Part shown: piece by piece, positions 20,931 through 33,379 of the stretch | How positions within the stretch are numbered: position 1 is the first letter of the stretch | How the letters are laid out: every line of letters begins with the position of its first letter | Assembly: GCF_963966145.1 (NCBI RefSeq) | Contig: NC_091048.1 | Span: 868,001-932,000, forward strand | Source of the DNA: Tenebrio molitor | Taxonomy: Eukaryota; Arthropoda; Insecta; Coleoptera; Tenebrionidae | Reading direction: 5' to 3' | Length of the DNA stretch: 64,000 bases | Notes under the pieces: generated by a model | The model's input: the letters and a program-made list of their open reading frames with translations, nothing else | Told to the model about the DNA's origin: nothing | Databases searched by the model: none | Translations under genes and position numbers: made by a program

Positions 20931-23579
20931 GGAAGCGCAGAGGGCTGTCTTAGATCTGTCGGCAAGTGCGACTAATGGACATTTGCCCTCGTTTCGCATA
21001 AGTGAAAACTACCACGATCCTAACAAAACAAAAAAAGAACTTATGTCTAATTAATCCATTTTTCAACATCTGTAACATGATGTTCAAAGTTTATGTATTT
21101 TTCGTTTGAACGAAATGTTAAATCATACCAACTAGAAAGCCGACCTGCGCTTTTACACAGAAAAAAACCCATGTCCTGTGTTAGCGCCAAGACGTACCGC
21201 ATTACGTGTCCAAGTGGTGATTCTGCATAATAGTGCAGGTCTTGCACATTCTCAAGTGCGGACCGCACCCCAGCAGAAGCAGATTGACCACGCGCCTCGA
21301 TCAGTGCGGACGCATTATTATTTAAGCTTTTAAGATTAAAAGCTAACAGCCTGTTTGAGCACACATTTTTTTAAACGCTCGTTACTTAGAGTAGTACTAG
21401 GTCGTATCACTCATTTATGGTTTTCTAATTGTTTTAAATATCTAAAAAATAAATGAACTTTAATTTTGTTTACCTCGTTATCTACCGTCAAAAGAATTTT
21501 AAATGCTAACACTATCGCTTAAACACCTTCGAAATAGACAAAGCATTGTTAACAATGCACAGTACTTTAATGTGATACTGAATAGTTTACAAATGGTTGA
21601 ATCAACAGTTTATTGAATGTTTGAAGAGCATTTACACAAACATTGAAGAGAACATGATACATTACATCCTTGATGAAAACAACATACATATTTTTGTTCT
21701 TAAAAGTTGGCACTGGTTGGGTTATTCCAAACAAACTACAAAAAAATTGCTTGCTTCCTAACCCATGTCTAGACCATTTAACTTAACATGATAATAATTA
21801 TGTTAAAGATGTGGTTACAAAAAAACAATTACTTAATCATTCTTTGAAGGTTAATACTTTGTAGACGTCTGATTCTCTATTTAGTACAATTATTTTAATT
21901 TCATCATGACCAAGCTACAACTATTAATTTGCAATCTTCTTCCTTCCGACATCATTTTCACTTTCACTTTTCTTTCACTTTGAAATAATTAACTTCGTTA
22001 GTCTTGAGAATTTCCTCCTTTTATTTGTTCCAACCATCGCATTTCTAACATTCGAGTTTTGTCAGCTCATCGAAGCTTTTTACCCAATCGGAGATATAAT
22101 ATCTAACAATTACAGGTTTCTGTTTCCTGTCAAAGTCCTGCTTCTGAAATTACACCACTTTTATTTTCTGTGTTCTGTTCCCATTTGAACGACACACTAA
22201 TAGATACGTTATCTTCATTGTCGCTGTTTACGGCACGATAACACGAGAAATAGTATTTCCCACTGGGTGGGATGTAGCAGTAAAACCCAACGTTTTAGTA
22301 CCTCTTATTTTTATTGCAGTGTCTTTGCTCGTGCCACATTTCCATTTGTAGAATGTATAACGCATAAAATGGATTAATCATCGCAAATTCCAAAAATAAA
22401 AATCACAATGCCAAGTATTCATTTAACGGAGCGTTTTTGATGGTCGTAGGAGTGGAGAATTGCATGGCTACTTATAACTTTCGTCGTTACGTTTTGATCC
22501 ATTTCACGTAATCTATGAATGAAAGATTTATTTAGATTGTGATATTTTTAGTCGGTTGTTATGAATAGCATGTAACAATAAATATAATGGATATGCGTGG
22601 TGGCGCATTTTCTAAATCGATAAAAATGTATCTTCTTTTATGATTCATTGTGTGTAATAAAGAAATTGAGCAATTGATAACGATCTTACTAATGTTTCTT
22701 GTAAAAATACTTTGCAGCACCAATACTGAAACCAAAGAGAACAATGCATTTAAAAAACTTTGTAAAAACTCCCTGTTTATTGACATGTGTCTTGCTGCTG
22801 GCGTTGTGAGATTCTTTTCTTGAATAAAATGCAAACAACTGTTCGGCAAAATATTGAAAATGTTTTGAAAGTGAGTGAATTTTACTGTGAAAATCTTGAA
22901 AAAAGTCAATTTCAAAAATTAGTTATGTTAGCAACTCGCAAATATAACGAGCGTTCAAAGAAGTCTTGTCCATAACGTGGATGCCCTCTATTCTACAAAC
23001 GCAGGTTGTCTTTCGTATATCTTCACAATTCCTTCAAATACATAACCTCATTTTGGTGTAAATTATTAATTTAAAGTAAAAACCATCATCAAACAAGTAA
23101 TATGTACATCATACGTCATTCAAGCCGCTGCTTTGCTTGCTGAATAAATGACGTTTGACGTCTATGGTTTGACAGCTGATGATTGATGTAGCCACTCCAT
23201 ACGTTAACGAAAACTTGATCAGAAGTTTTTTTAAAACCCCTTGTTTTACTTCACGAGTAAGTAATTAAGTAAGTTAATTGAAAGCAATATGATAAAATTT
23301 CAATAAAACAAATTGATTATTTATCAAATGTAAAACCTAATTTGTTGAGGTAATCAACCAGTAATTGACATTTCCATGCAAAAGTTTTTTATGTAAAAAA
23401 TCGAATTAGCAAATGAGCAATTTGAAAAACTAAATCACAAAATAATGGTACATGGCTAGAAATTATTATGAATAAATTATCAAAATAGTCTGAATTGTGA
23501 ATGAAATAGATTAACTTAATTAATATGTAGTTAATTTTTTCTTAAACCTGAACATTAATCATAAACGGATTTATAGTAG
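20931..23579. other. Unique DNA, no gene supported
   Basis: On the minus strand an open frame of 105 codons at 21,047-21,364 has a plausible amino-acid mix and helical look (SALENVQDLHYYAESPLGHV within it), but it opens at GTG and I recognise no family. It lies next to the Gypsy insertion point and could be an exon or an old element. The rest is A/T-rich with no paired repeats. Confidence 0.4.
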
Positions 23580-23744
23580 GTATATTTTTTCCTGGTAGGC
23601 GGTTGCGCAAGCCATTTACAAAATCCTGCACCGAAATGCGACCTCCCTATTGGTTACTCCATTCCACTAACCAATAGGGAGGTCGCATTTTGTTGCAGGA
23701 ATTTGTAAATGGCGCGCGCAATCGCGTACCAGGAAAAAATATAC
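23580..23744. repeat. 165-bp foldback palindrome
   Basis: Two arms of about 78 bp separated by a few bases. The outer ends are GTATATTTTTTCCTGGTA and TACCAGGAAAAAATATAC. Near the centre, ATGCGACCTCCCTATTGGTT pairs with AACCAATAGGGAGGTCGCAT without mismatch; the middle third has a few mismatches (CAAGCCATTTACAAAATCC against its partner). Each arm holds a CCAAT motif facing the centre. It looks like a foldback transposable element or a recent inverted duplication. Confidence 0.92.
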
Positions 23745-23995
23745 ATATGTACATACTATAGTCCAGTTTATTTTTTCTTGTCCGTCCCTTATCTCTCTTA
23801 TTTTGCTGATTCTAGTGTATGCACATCATAATAAAATTTTACTTTTTATTTTGCTTGTTTTCTTTTCTTCTAAAAATTTTTAGACTTAAGACAAAAATAT
23901 ATATTTTACTATTATTCAATTGTCAGTTTTAATAATAGGATTTCACTGGAAGGATCGTTTACCTTGATAAGATATGTTAAAAAACTAACCATGTA

Positions 23996-24242
23996 CAGTC
24001 GCGAGCAATAAATTTTGGTCATCAAGGTCATTCTTTGAGGCAATGGAAAATGCTCCATTGTAAAACAGTCGTAAATATCATAACCTATCATCATGTTGTA
24101 TGACATTAATTGTCATTTTTTTCTAAATTTTTTGACACTTTGTTGACGTGGACATAATCAGGCAGGGAAATTGTTTAAATTTGTGACAATCTAACCAAAT
24201 TTTGAAATGACATTGACGACCAAAATTTATTGCTCGCGACAG
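23996..24242. mobile_element. TIR element, GTCGCGAGCAA family, copy 2
   Basis: A 247-bp copy in the opposite orientation to 4,653-4,877. Ends CAGTCGCGAGCAATAAATTT and AAATTTATTGCTCGCGACAG; TA at 23,994-23,995 and 24,243-24,244. The ends are better preserved than in copy 1. Confidence 0.88.
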
Positions 24243-24310
24243 TACAATGCTATGTGTTATGGTTATGATACGTAATTCGGTCGTTTTATAGTGATACTCT
24301 AATGTTTCTA

Positions 24311-24508
24311 CCGTGCCTTCAAATAAATTCGGGATTAGAGTAGGCTGTGATTTATATGTGTATTTTGTCTATTAATGGTTGGTAATAGACGTTTAAATAT
24401 GTGTATTGTGCTGTGCAAGGTCACTGCTGTGCCTTTAAAAATTCCATGTTACCAACTTCATAATAAAATCAGAGCCAACTCTAATTCCGAATTTATTTGA
24501 AGGCACGG
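24311..24508. mobile_element. TIR element, CCGTGCCTTCAAATAAATTC family
   Basis: A 198-bp element with ends CCGTGCCTTCAAATAAATTC and GAATTTATTTGAAGGCACGG; arms extend over about 40 bp. TA at 24,309-24,310 and 24,509-24,510. Non-coding, only one full copy in this window. Confidence 0.88.
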
Positions 24509-24555
24509 TACATTATTTAAACAAAATTTTAAATGTATCGGATACTAAGTACATA

Positions 24556-25267
24556 TACCGGGCGTAGAACTGGTTTACGAGACATAGGATGTAAAAAAAA
24601 AAAGTTTCAATTATTGGCTCCCCTAATAATTTTACGGCAAAATAGTTAAAATGAAAGTTGGAGAGAATTAAAATTAATGTCTAATTTCAGTCTTACTTTT
24701 TTTTCTAACATCTTGTGGTACTGAAAGAAAGGCAAGAAAGAAGTTGACACAAAAACAGTAAAAAGTACTACTAAGCATGAAATTGTATTTCTTTCTTTAA
24801 ATGTTATTATGGAGGATCTTTTTTAAGCAACTTCCAAGCAACATTTGCTTCAGGTTTCCCAGACCGATCAATTCCTGCCACAGAAACAATTGGAAGAATT
24901 GTAGAGAAGTTTGAGCATTTAATGGAAGATACCTTTTCATTTATCCTGTAGTCCTGCACGACTTCATTTGAAGGGCAAATTAAAAGACAATTAAATAATA
25001 GAGAAACCATCCGACAAATACATAGTATTTTAAAAGTCAAATTTCACGGCTAGTGCTACTTTTTAGTATTTTTGTGTTAACTCCTTTCTTGCTTTTCTTT
25101 CAGTACCACAAGATGTTAGAAAAAAACAAAGAGTGGAATTTGACAGTATTCTCTCTAACTTTCATTTCAACTATTTTGGCATAAAATTATTAGGGGAGCC
25201 AATAATTGAAACTCTTTATTTTTACATGTAAAATCCTATGTCTCGTAAACCAATTCTACACCCGGTA
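24556..25267 (+). mobile_element. Long-TIR element carrying a transposase fragment
   Basis: Outer ends TATACCGGGCGTAGAACTGG and CCAATTCTACACCCGGTATA begin arms of about 230 bp each that pair through TTCAATTATTGGCTCCCCTA and on to TTCTAACATCTTGTGGTACT. A TA target is likely but its exact place is ambiguous because the ends themselves read TATA. The roughly 250-bp middle is not palindromic and encodes a fragment of a DNA transposase on the plus strand (see next entry). Confidence 0.8.
24808..25030 (+). pseudogene. Transposase N-terminal fragment (DUF4817-type helix-turn-helix)
   Basis: Plus-strand reading from about 24,808 gives a peptide with NFQATFASGFPDRSIPATET followed by IGRIVEKFE, which matches the pattern of the N-terminal helix-turn-helix found in many insect mariner/IS630-like transposases (aromatic residue, FP-[DN]-R-x-IP-xx-T, then a hydrophobic recognition helix ending KFE). 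After a stop, a further piece reads ETIRQIHSILK, like the second helical domain of the same proteins. The catalytic domain is absent. The domain name is from memory of the family pattern. Confidence 0.5.
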
Positions 25268-25269
25268 TA

Positions 25270-27332
25270 CATAATTAAGAGCATAGAAAATAATTTCAAA
25301 TATGTAGCAGTATGTAGAGGTAAGAAGGTTTTGGACGATAATTAAATAATTAAAAACAAGCGAATACACCAAGAACAATAATTTTAAACTTTTTCACTAT
25401 TTTATTACTATTATTATTTTTTCACAACTTATCAGATCAGAATACCGTGCCTTACGCCATTGAAATTTATTTCTTAGTCAATCCGCAATGAGAGGTGGAG
25501 TCTCTTTGGCAAATAACACAGCCAGTGCTTTGTATGCACGTGATTACTACATTGCTTGAACGAACGGAGTATAGTAAATTTGGCGCTTGATCCAGGCTTG
25601 GAATGTTTTAAACATCTACACTGTGTCCTATTTTTTTGTACTGCAACTGATAAGTTGCACATTTTAAGAATATGAAAATGGTCAATTTATTCATTTTATT
25701 CAAGACAAGGAAGTTTTATTAGGAATGAAGAATAGCATACTTGTGTGACGGTCTTGCCTTGTTCTAACAATAAGAAATTGCTCAGGGTTAGAAAGACACG
25801 TTGACATAAAACGTTCAAATTCGGCTAGATTCATTAATCCTTCAAAATCATATCAAGTGAGTCGTGTTTTTCCGCTCTTAAAATCCGCATTTCGCAAAAT
25901 TTCTTAAGTGCAATGAAATATGTATTTATATTCTTTGTATATTGAGTATTTCAGTTCAGTTCAATTTGAACGGCTAAGAACTGCTAAAATCTAGCCGTTT
26001 TCAAGGAAAACTTTGACTGTCACAGTCATTTTTAATTAGTCTTAAATCTCAAATTTAAATAATTTCCAAGGTACGTACACAATAAGAACTACATAGTTCT
26101 TGCCAATACCACGTTAATGGTGGCCGAAATTGATTCGCAAGACACAAATAAACGCCGCTTTATTTATTTAAGGTACTGCACAAGGCCAGCCGAAAATTCT
26201 TTTGATCTAAAAACCAATTGTGAAAAGCGACAATAAAAACAAGAAGGGCACATCGATTAGCCTATTTTCCCGAGATTTATCCAGTCCAGATGTAAATATG
26301 TCGGCGTATTCTGCAAAATATGAATAATAATAGCCACTTTCCTCATTCCCCTTTGGGAATTGTTCGTATCATTGACATGGTTAAAATTTTACACGGAATA
26401 ACGAACCCACCCACGCACAGCTTTCGCCCTAATTAAATTAAAGCGACTCCGAAGAATCTTCTTTCGAAGGGACCATCCATCGCCGTTAATAATGCAGTCC
26501 TCCTACGCTTCAGGGAATTGGTAAAGTCATTTTCAGGAGTTGTGCAACGACAACCCACAACGGTTATTAACGGTTCATTTAACTTGTACGGGGTAGTGCT
26601 AAAAAAACCTGAAAAATTTCCAACACCTTGCACTTTCGCAACACCGTTGATTGATTGCTTGCGTTCTTTTCGATCGGCCAAAGTGGCGCGTAATAAAATA
26701 ATTAAGGTGATTATCTGCTTCGTTAGTCTGTTAATTTCGGTGGAGATAATGTGGCTTTAAAATTAGTTGTTTTTTTCACGGTTCGGCTTATTATTTAGTG
26801 CTGACGTGAGACCTCATCTCGTTATTATTTATAGGATTATAGGGTTTTGACACCTGCGAGAGTAACGAAAGTTGAAGGTTTTTTTTTGAAGTACGATTCG
26901 AGAAACTCTTTCATCTCAACATGACCTTCAGAACTGACGACAAAAATTTGCAAAAGCGCGAAAATAGCGATAGTAACGTGCTTTTGTCTTGTTAAAAAAA
27001 ACTTATAACAAATTGACAAGTCGTGACAAGAATCTTAGTTTTGTGGAATTATTTAAAATAAAAGCCAAACGCGCAAACAAACGAGTATATACTGGGTATG
27101 CACGAGAAAAACGTAATTGATCCCAAATGAAACCCTTGCGAGACTCCCAATAGCATGTCGACACGTTTACACCTGACACCATTAATACAACATACCGGTT
27201 TCAATTAGATAAACATTAATGAACCTATAGCAACAGTAGTTTACCAAGGATACTTAATTAAACAATCAATAGTAACTTGATCGAAAGCTTTGGTACAAGA
27301 AAATAAGTCTCGGAACAAAAAGACTGCGAATG
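25270..27332. other. Unique DNA, possible regulatory stretch, no gene supported
   Basis: The part 26,280-26,760 is less A/T-rich and carries several TAAT and AATTA words typical of insect enhancers, but I see no defined element. Open frames on both strands across it are overlapping and without family features. Confidence 0.4.
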
Positions 27333-27334
27333 TA

Positions 27335-27508
27335 TCGGGTGTTCATTTAAATATCCGGTCGAAGTTAGCGTCGGCGAGTCGATTGTGAACGCACCACTCT
27401 TGAAAAGACACAAACAACACAAAAACTGAGGTAAGATTCAAATAGCTGATGCGTTCACAATCGACTCTTCAACGCCAAGTTTGATCGGAAATTTAAATGA
27501 ACACCCGT
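27335..27508. mobile_element. TIR element, CGGGTGTTCA family, copy 2
   Basis: A 174-bp copy of the element at 2,161-2,331. Ends TCGGGTGTTCATTTAAATAT and TTTAAATGAACACCCGT; subterminal GAGTCGATTGTGAACGC and GCGTTCACAATCGACTC pair perfectly. TA at 27,333-27,334 and 27,509-27,510. Confidence 0.87.
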
Positions 27509-27510
27509 TA

Positions 27511-29830
27511 CATATATGCGAGATCTGGTTTTATGTACAATAAATCCTTGAGCTTTCAGTGCTTATGAATAATATTTTTAAAATTTTAGTTATTATGTGT
27601 AAAACACTAAATTCTTCAGTTATTTATCTAAAAAAAATTGGCGCTCAGTATAACAGAATCTACTAGACCGATTTGTACCAGTCGTGTCTTTCTTTTTACA
27701 TTTAGAATAAATACAAGCAAAAATTGAAATTGCCTGGTCTAACAGTATGGAATGCGTATTACCTACGTCCCTAAGACCCTTAATTCCCAAACCATAAACT
27801 TTTAAAACACTTATTAAGCTTCCCAACATTAAGCTCTTCACGTCAAGCATTCAATTCTTTATTTGGGCCTTAAATTTTTTAATTAAAAACGTGACCAGCA
27901 TACCAAATATCGATTAAAGCTCGGCAAAGCGAACAAAAGAAAAGAACAAACACTTTATTTACTTGGAGCTGAGTTTGAATGGTTCCGAAAGCGATACACT
28001 GGATGACGTGCAATCCTTTCAGTACACAAAATAAGTTTACCTTATACAGGATTACAGGATAACAGGAATTGTTGGATAAATAACACTCTCGCTTACGCGC
28101 CTACCAAGTTTGTCCAGTGCACGTTCTTGGCACCCACCAAGATAATTAACTAAAAGGGAGAAGAATGAAATCAATCGAGGAAGATTGATCGTTCGAAAAC
28201 AAATATGTAGAACATTGTTGAACATTGAATAGAGCATTGTTGAAAATTTAATCGATTTTGATAAACTTATAGGTCCTTGGTATAGAACATCGTTTGGATC
28301 AGAGGAACAAAGAACTTCCCCAAAAAATGTCTGCACTTACTCTATCCTGAAAGGCTTACTCTGCATATATTTAGATTTCCAGCAATGAAAAGTTTATATA
28401 AACGTGAAATGTTTTCATCCAATTTATTAATGGATCCACCACCAACATATAAATCACCAAAGTATCTGAATAATTCCCAAAAAATCCGCTATTTCGGAAC
28501 TTCCTGGTATTCCCGCTTGTATTCCAGTTATTCGCAAACAAATTTGCTGGTGACTTTTACGGAAAACTCGCGTTCCTCCGCATGGAAAAACACAATCCTT
28601 TATATCCAGCTTTACGGTTCGATAAAAGAAGCGTTTATTGTTGTGTTTACGTCTGTTGGCGTAAACGCAAAGTTTCCTGTGCTTACGCTTAATCTCTTTT
28701 AATAATCGCCGTTTTACTATTAGGTGCGAGACGTAAAATTGAGTTATTAGCGGAATAATTACACGGCACATTCCAGATGCCGCAAATTTTTTGGCAAAAA
28801 AATCGTAAATATACAAGCCGGAAAATTCGTTTTAATGTCAGGGTTAAGTCGACCCAGAAAAAATTGGTCGCCGTGCGGTTAATCAATAACTCTGTCGGAG
28901 CTGTTTTTGCAAAAAACAGGACAATAATTGGACAGTTCATTAAATTTTGTGGTGGACTTTTTGGCAATGATGCAAATGAAAAACGTTAACCTTTATGGAC
29001 AAGTTGGTAAAACGTTATTTAGGTGAAGGATGAGGAATGTGGAGGTTCAAATCAAAACATTTTTGGATGACAATTTTTATGTTAGTGTTTAAGATGAAAA
29101 AAAAAACCGACACTAATTTGAGAATGGAAATCAAGAAAAAAAAATCAAAATAGTGCTTGAAGAAACACTACTTTACGTATTACTATTAATAATGAAATAT
29201 TTTTATTTTGACATTCCACTAGGACTAGATAAACAGTTAGATAATTAATTTTTGTCGGGTCTAAAAACGTTTGCTAGTAAGATATAATTAGGTTATTTAC
29301 TTGACCAGATTTATTTTTGCTGCGTGTGCAATATTGTGTGTAACTGCATTGATCTTCGACAAACGAGACCACAAAGAAGCCTTCTGTTGATCCATCTCGT
29401 ACCCCTTGGAAGGTCACCCACCGTGTGGTTGGTTTGTTTAACGATAAGGATTATTAAATATCGCTCTTTATTTCATTTTTCACATAGTCAGCACCATCAG
29501 TTCCAAGCACCAAAACTGAAAACAGGAGAGAAAGGAAAAGAGAAAGAGTGCCAAGCACGGCTGACGCAAATCAAAATAAATTTGCTGCGTCACAAATAAC
29601 AAGAAGGAAATGAGTTCATTAAAATTACTATGGTGGATTAAGCCTACGAAAGATATTATTTTGAGCGAGGTTGTCACAAACCGTTGGAAATAATTTTGCT
29701 GTTAGGTGGAGTGAGAAAAATTTATTTCATTCTGAAATAATGAATATACGAATATTAAGAAAGTTTAATTAAAGAGGGAAATAATAACATAATTGTTGCC
29801 TGGAGCAATTTATTTGACGTCTGAAGTATT
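27511..29830. other. Unique AT-rich DNA, nothing recognised
   Basis: Several short overlapping frames at 28,385-28,990 lie on both strands and show no domain. No paired repeats found. Confidence 0.5.
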
Positions 29831-29834
29831 ATTT

Positions 29835-32324
29835 TGTATCACCAAAAAGTGGCCGGTGACAGCTCCGGGCTCTCAGGGGGTTTTCGGGGCATAGGGCGTG
29901 GGTTCGGATTATAAAAAAAATGGGCGCCAGGCAGCTATTGTCTTGAGCTGGTTGTTAAGCTTGTCCAGCTGCCGGGACAAGTGCTCAGTTTCTCGGATGC
30001 TTCGGAGTCAATACGAAAGAACTTAATTCCTTGCGAATTAAATAATTGGTTTATTCAATTTTTGTCCAACAGTCCAGGAAATTCGAAATGCTTACTTAAG
30101 TGTGCACTGGTCCGTGGAATTGGCAACGTTACTCTACGTAATTTTGTTAATTGAAATTTCGAACCAGTTCACATTAATGATCTTATTCAATACCTTATTC
30201 TGGTCTTATCAAGAAAGCTTTCCTTTACAGGTGACCTTGTAACTTATTTGTGAATAAACTTAAAATTAATACAACTCCGATGAAAAAAAAAAACGAAAGG
30301 AAAATCTGTTGCATGCGTGAAACAAGAATGAAGCGCAGTCTTCTGCTTTCATAAATTTACAACGTTAATTTAACATCGATTCTATAATTGAAAAAATTGC
30401 AAATTTACTGGAAGTAGAAGAACTGCTACTAATAATTGAAATGTGAAATTTGAAAACTTGAGCTTTGTGAGGTCTTTCTAAAAATTTGAAATTATTGAAA
30501 TGCGAGATTTTTACAAATTGAAACGGTTCTAAATATTGAGAAGCGGGATATTTGAGGCGTTCTTTGATTTTTCGCAAATCCGCAATTAAATTGTGCGACT
30601 TATCTTACGCCGGTAACGTGGTGTGACCTTGACGATTTTCTTTAGTCCTTGGTGAAACGGTACGTGGTCCGATGACCTTAATGGACGGTTTGCGGTCTGG
30701 CGACGACCACTCTGACGAACGATGCGGCGACGAATGACCCTAAAGAATAACGTTCCTGGTCCGAACTATCGCCCCAAATAACGATGACTGGTCCGGCTGA
30801 CCCTAAAGAACAACGTTCCTGGTCCGAACTATCGCCCCAAATAACGATGACTGGTCCGGCTGACCCTAAAGAACAACGTTCCTGGTCCGGCTGACCCTAA
30901 AGAACAACGTTCCTGGTCCGGCTGACCCTAAAGAACAACTCCTAACGAATTGTCGTTAGTGTTGCGAAACTCAATCGATTCGGTAATTACCTTTCCGCTG
31001 AAAGGGGTTGCTTCTCGATAATTCGAAGGAGGACTTTCCGGTTCTCCTTCGCGGTACGGTAACGGTAATCCGGCTCGAACTACCCCTAACGGACGAAAAT
31101 TAGTGAAGTGAATTCGCTAATGAAGGATAATTACCTCTATCTCGCTAGATGACGAGGGGTTTCTCGACCACGGCAAAACGGTAAACGGTAAAACGGTAAA
31201 TCTTCGGGCTCCTCGACGGCCCCGAAGGCTGGCAGCGCCGGACGATAAGCGCCATGGCGTTCGGCAATCCACCCACAGGGATGATTGCGGATCCCGAACG
31301 CCACGCACGTGATTCGCAGCTCGCGACTTGCGGCACCTGCCGCCCGCTCGGCGGTCGCCGACCGAGTCCTCTTTAATTTCCGCTCGCGATCGGTTTTTTT
31401 TTTTTGCTACCCCCTGCTCTAGGAGATCAACCCGAAAGATCTGGACCTTATTCCGTTGGGCGATAAGGCGTACCGGTTATTGTACTGACCGCGCATCTTG
31501 ATGACAACTTCCGGCGATCCTACACTTGCACGCTAAATGACAGATGGTCGAACATGGCGCCGGTTTGTTTACGTTGGACTTCACCGATCGAAAAATCCGG
31601 ATGTCGAAGCGGTAATGTGTCGGTGAGTCCACGCGTAACACACGATAGATGTTGACGGCAATTTCCCGCAGGATCTCAAAAGGTTGGACACCACAAGGAT
31701 GAAGGAAGAAGGTTAGGGAAAAGAAGAGAAGAAGATAACTTTCCGGCAAGTCACGGGAACAAAAGGGAATCGGAATTAACTTTGCCGTACGGTTACCCGA
31801 GCTGAGAAGAAGAAGAGGAAGGATTGAAGGAAAAGGAAAGGAGAAAGAAGAAAAAAGCGAACGATGAATAGATAGGCCGCAGCTAGACAGCCTAGAGGCG
31901 TGAGGCCACCTCAGCCTAAAATTTAGGGGCTAACATGTGTGATTCCAGCCGCCCCAAAACTGGCTGGCACAAAGACTCTACAATGAAAACTCTAAAGAAA
32001 CCGCGAAAGAAACAAACGAAAACCGAAAGTGAAACTGAAAGCGAAACCGAAATAAAACTGAAAGTGATCCGATAAACAAAAATGAACCCTGAACCGATAA
32101 ACTCAAAATGAATTGACTGACGGCACAAACAAACTGAATTATTTCGAAATGAGCGTCCCCAAAAAAGGTTACGGCAGGGTGGGCGCGTCGCGACGTCATA
32201 TGCCGTGCGTTGTGTTGCTTGTTCCTGATCTTCGAACAGCGATCTTATTGTCCCGCGAGCATAAGTAGGACCTCTTGGCCTCCTACCCCGGCCAAAACGA
32301 ATAGTGGCACTTTGACCTGCTACA
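29835..32324 (-). repeat. Giant LTR, copy 1 (3' LTR on the minus strand)
   Basis: Matches 33,405-35,894 wherever compared, except five differences packed into the first 21 bases at the left edge (29,838; 29,840; 29,848; 29,849; 29,855). It contains a dimeric minisatellite at 30,735-30,950, a CG-rich part near 31,150-31,380, and a GAAA-rich part near 32,010-32,070. Short open frames in it are duplicated exactly in the other copy and are not genes. AATAAA occurs on the minus strand at 30,050-30,055, about 220 bp before its end, which would suit a polyadenylation signal. Confidence 0.8.
30735..30950 (+). repeat. 31/63-bp minisatellite within LTR copy 1
   Basis: Units starting TGACCCTAAAGAA occur at 30,735, 30,798, 30,861, 30,892 and 30,923: spacing 63, 63, 31, 31. 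The 63-bp unit is a dimer of two related half-units, both ending in CTGGTCCG. The same array is at 34,305-34,520 in copy 2. Confidence 0.9.
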
Positions 32325-32340
32325 CTACCCCCCTCCTCAA
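32325..32340 (-). other. Polypurine tract of the giant-LTR element
   Basis: On the minus strand TTGAGGAGGGGGGTAG directly precedes the LTR start TGTAGCAGG. Position and composition are those of a plus-strand primer for reverse transcription. Confidence 0.65.
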
Positions 32341-33379
32341 AAAGAAAAAAGAAAAGGTAACGCGGTTGCCTTTTTCTTTTTACACAAAACGAAGATGAAG
32401 TCTTCTCAAAAACGTCAAAATTTGTTCAATGGAAAAGTTTTGATTCCGCCACAAAATGGCTAGTTGATATCTGCGCGTATCAAACGATTGAAAGCTGAAT
32501 CTCAATGTCAATTAGTACTTGAGTACTGCGGTATGATGTAAGTCGAATTCGGGATATGTCATAAATGGGGTTTTTCAAATAAACTTTTCCTGAACAAACT
32601 CCACGGTAAAATTTTTGGTCTCGATCATTTCAAAAAATTCGACGAAAAAAAATGCAACGCAATTTTCGCTGCAGCGCTCGAAAACGGAAAGTGAAAATGC
32701 GACGAAGCGTTTTCCACGATTCCACGGAACGTCATCCGCAAAAAAATCGCTCATAGAGACACTTGGAGGTCTTCGAGTGTCTGACCTTGACATTGGCGAA
32801 ATGTCCACCGTTTCTCCGATTGTGCGACAAGGATGGAACTCAAACAAACATGTCACCCGAAAAAGTGTTTCGCAGCGCGATAACGTTCTCAAAAAATTTC
32901 TTATCTGTGAAGACACGAGATAAGACTGAATACAATCCGCTAATTTTCTCTGCAAAATTCCTGCTTCTCTTACACGGTAAAAAAATTGAAAACTGAAATT
33001 TCTCTGAAACCCAAACCCAAAGCTCCGATTGTTGAACAATGAAAAATCTGTGATCTTGCCAAATCTGTAGTTGAGTCACAAACACGATAAACAAAGCTGA
33101 ATGAGCCAAACTGACCAAATTTGCGGAATTCAAACGAGGAAGCAAAATCGTCAAAATTTGTGACTGCTACAAAGTTGACAAATCACACCCCTAACAAATC
33201 GCGTCAAAATTTGTGGCGGCTCGATTGACTTGACAGGCCCTCGAAAATCCAAGCGTCAAAATTTGTGGCTGTCAAATGCAAGCGAGCCCTCGAGGCCCAA
33301 ATTGGTTTACAAATTTCGCGAAAATGAAGATGAGCGATAAACGAAAATTTGTGGTTGCTCCAAAAAGTCGGGAAATCGG
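32341..33379 (-). other. Non-coding interior of the giant-LTR element
   Basis: No gag, protease, reverse transcriptase or integrase motif is seen on either strand. The longest frame in element orientation is 154 codons (32,575-33,039), with no recognisable domain; an overlapping plus-strand frame of 102 codons is equally featureless. Toward the primer site the interior becomes a ladder of about 52-bp units (see 33,148-33,404). Replication would depend on proteins from another element. Confidence 0.6.

Noticed and set aside
23912..24106. Minus-strand 64-codon frame as transposase
   Set aside because: It overlaps the small TIR element 23,996-24,242 but shows no helix-turn-helix or DDE motif.
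30735..30950. CRISPR-like array
   Set aside because: Units are directly tandem with 31/63-bp period and no variable spacers; it is a minisatellite inside an LTR.
31117..32199. Frames in the giant LTR (and their copies 3,570 bp downstream) as genes
   Set aside because: They are exact duplicates within LTRs, overlap each other and have repetitive composition.
32575..33039. 154-codon minus-strand frame as a retroelement protein
   Set aside because: Same orientation as the element, but without zinc knuckle, protease, RT or integrase motifs and with low-complexity F/R-rich parts; kept only as a description of the interior.
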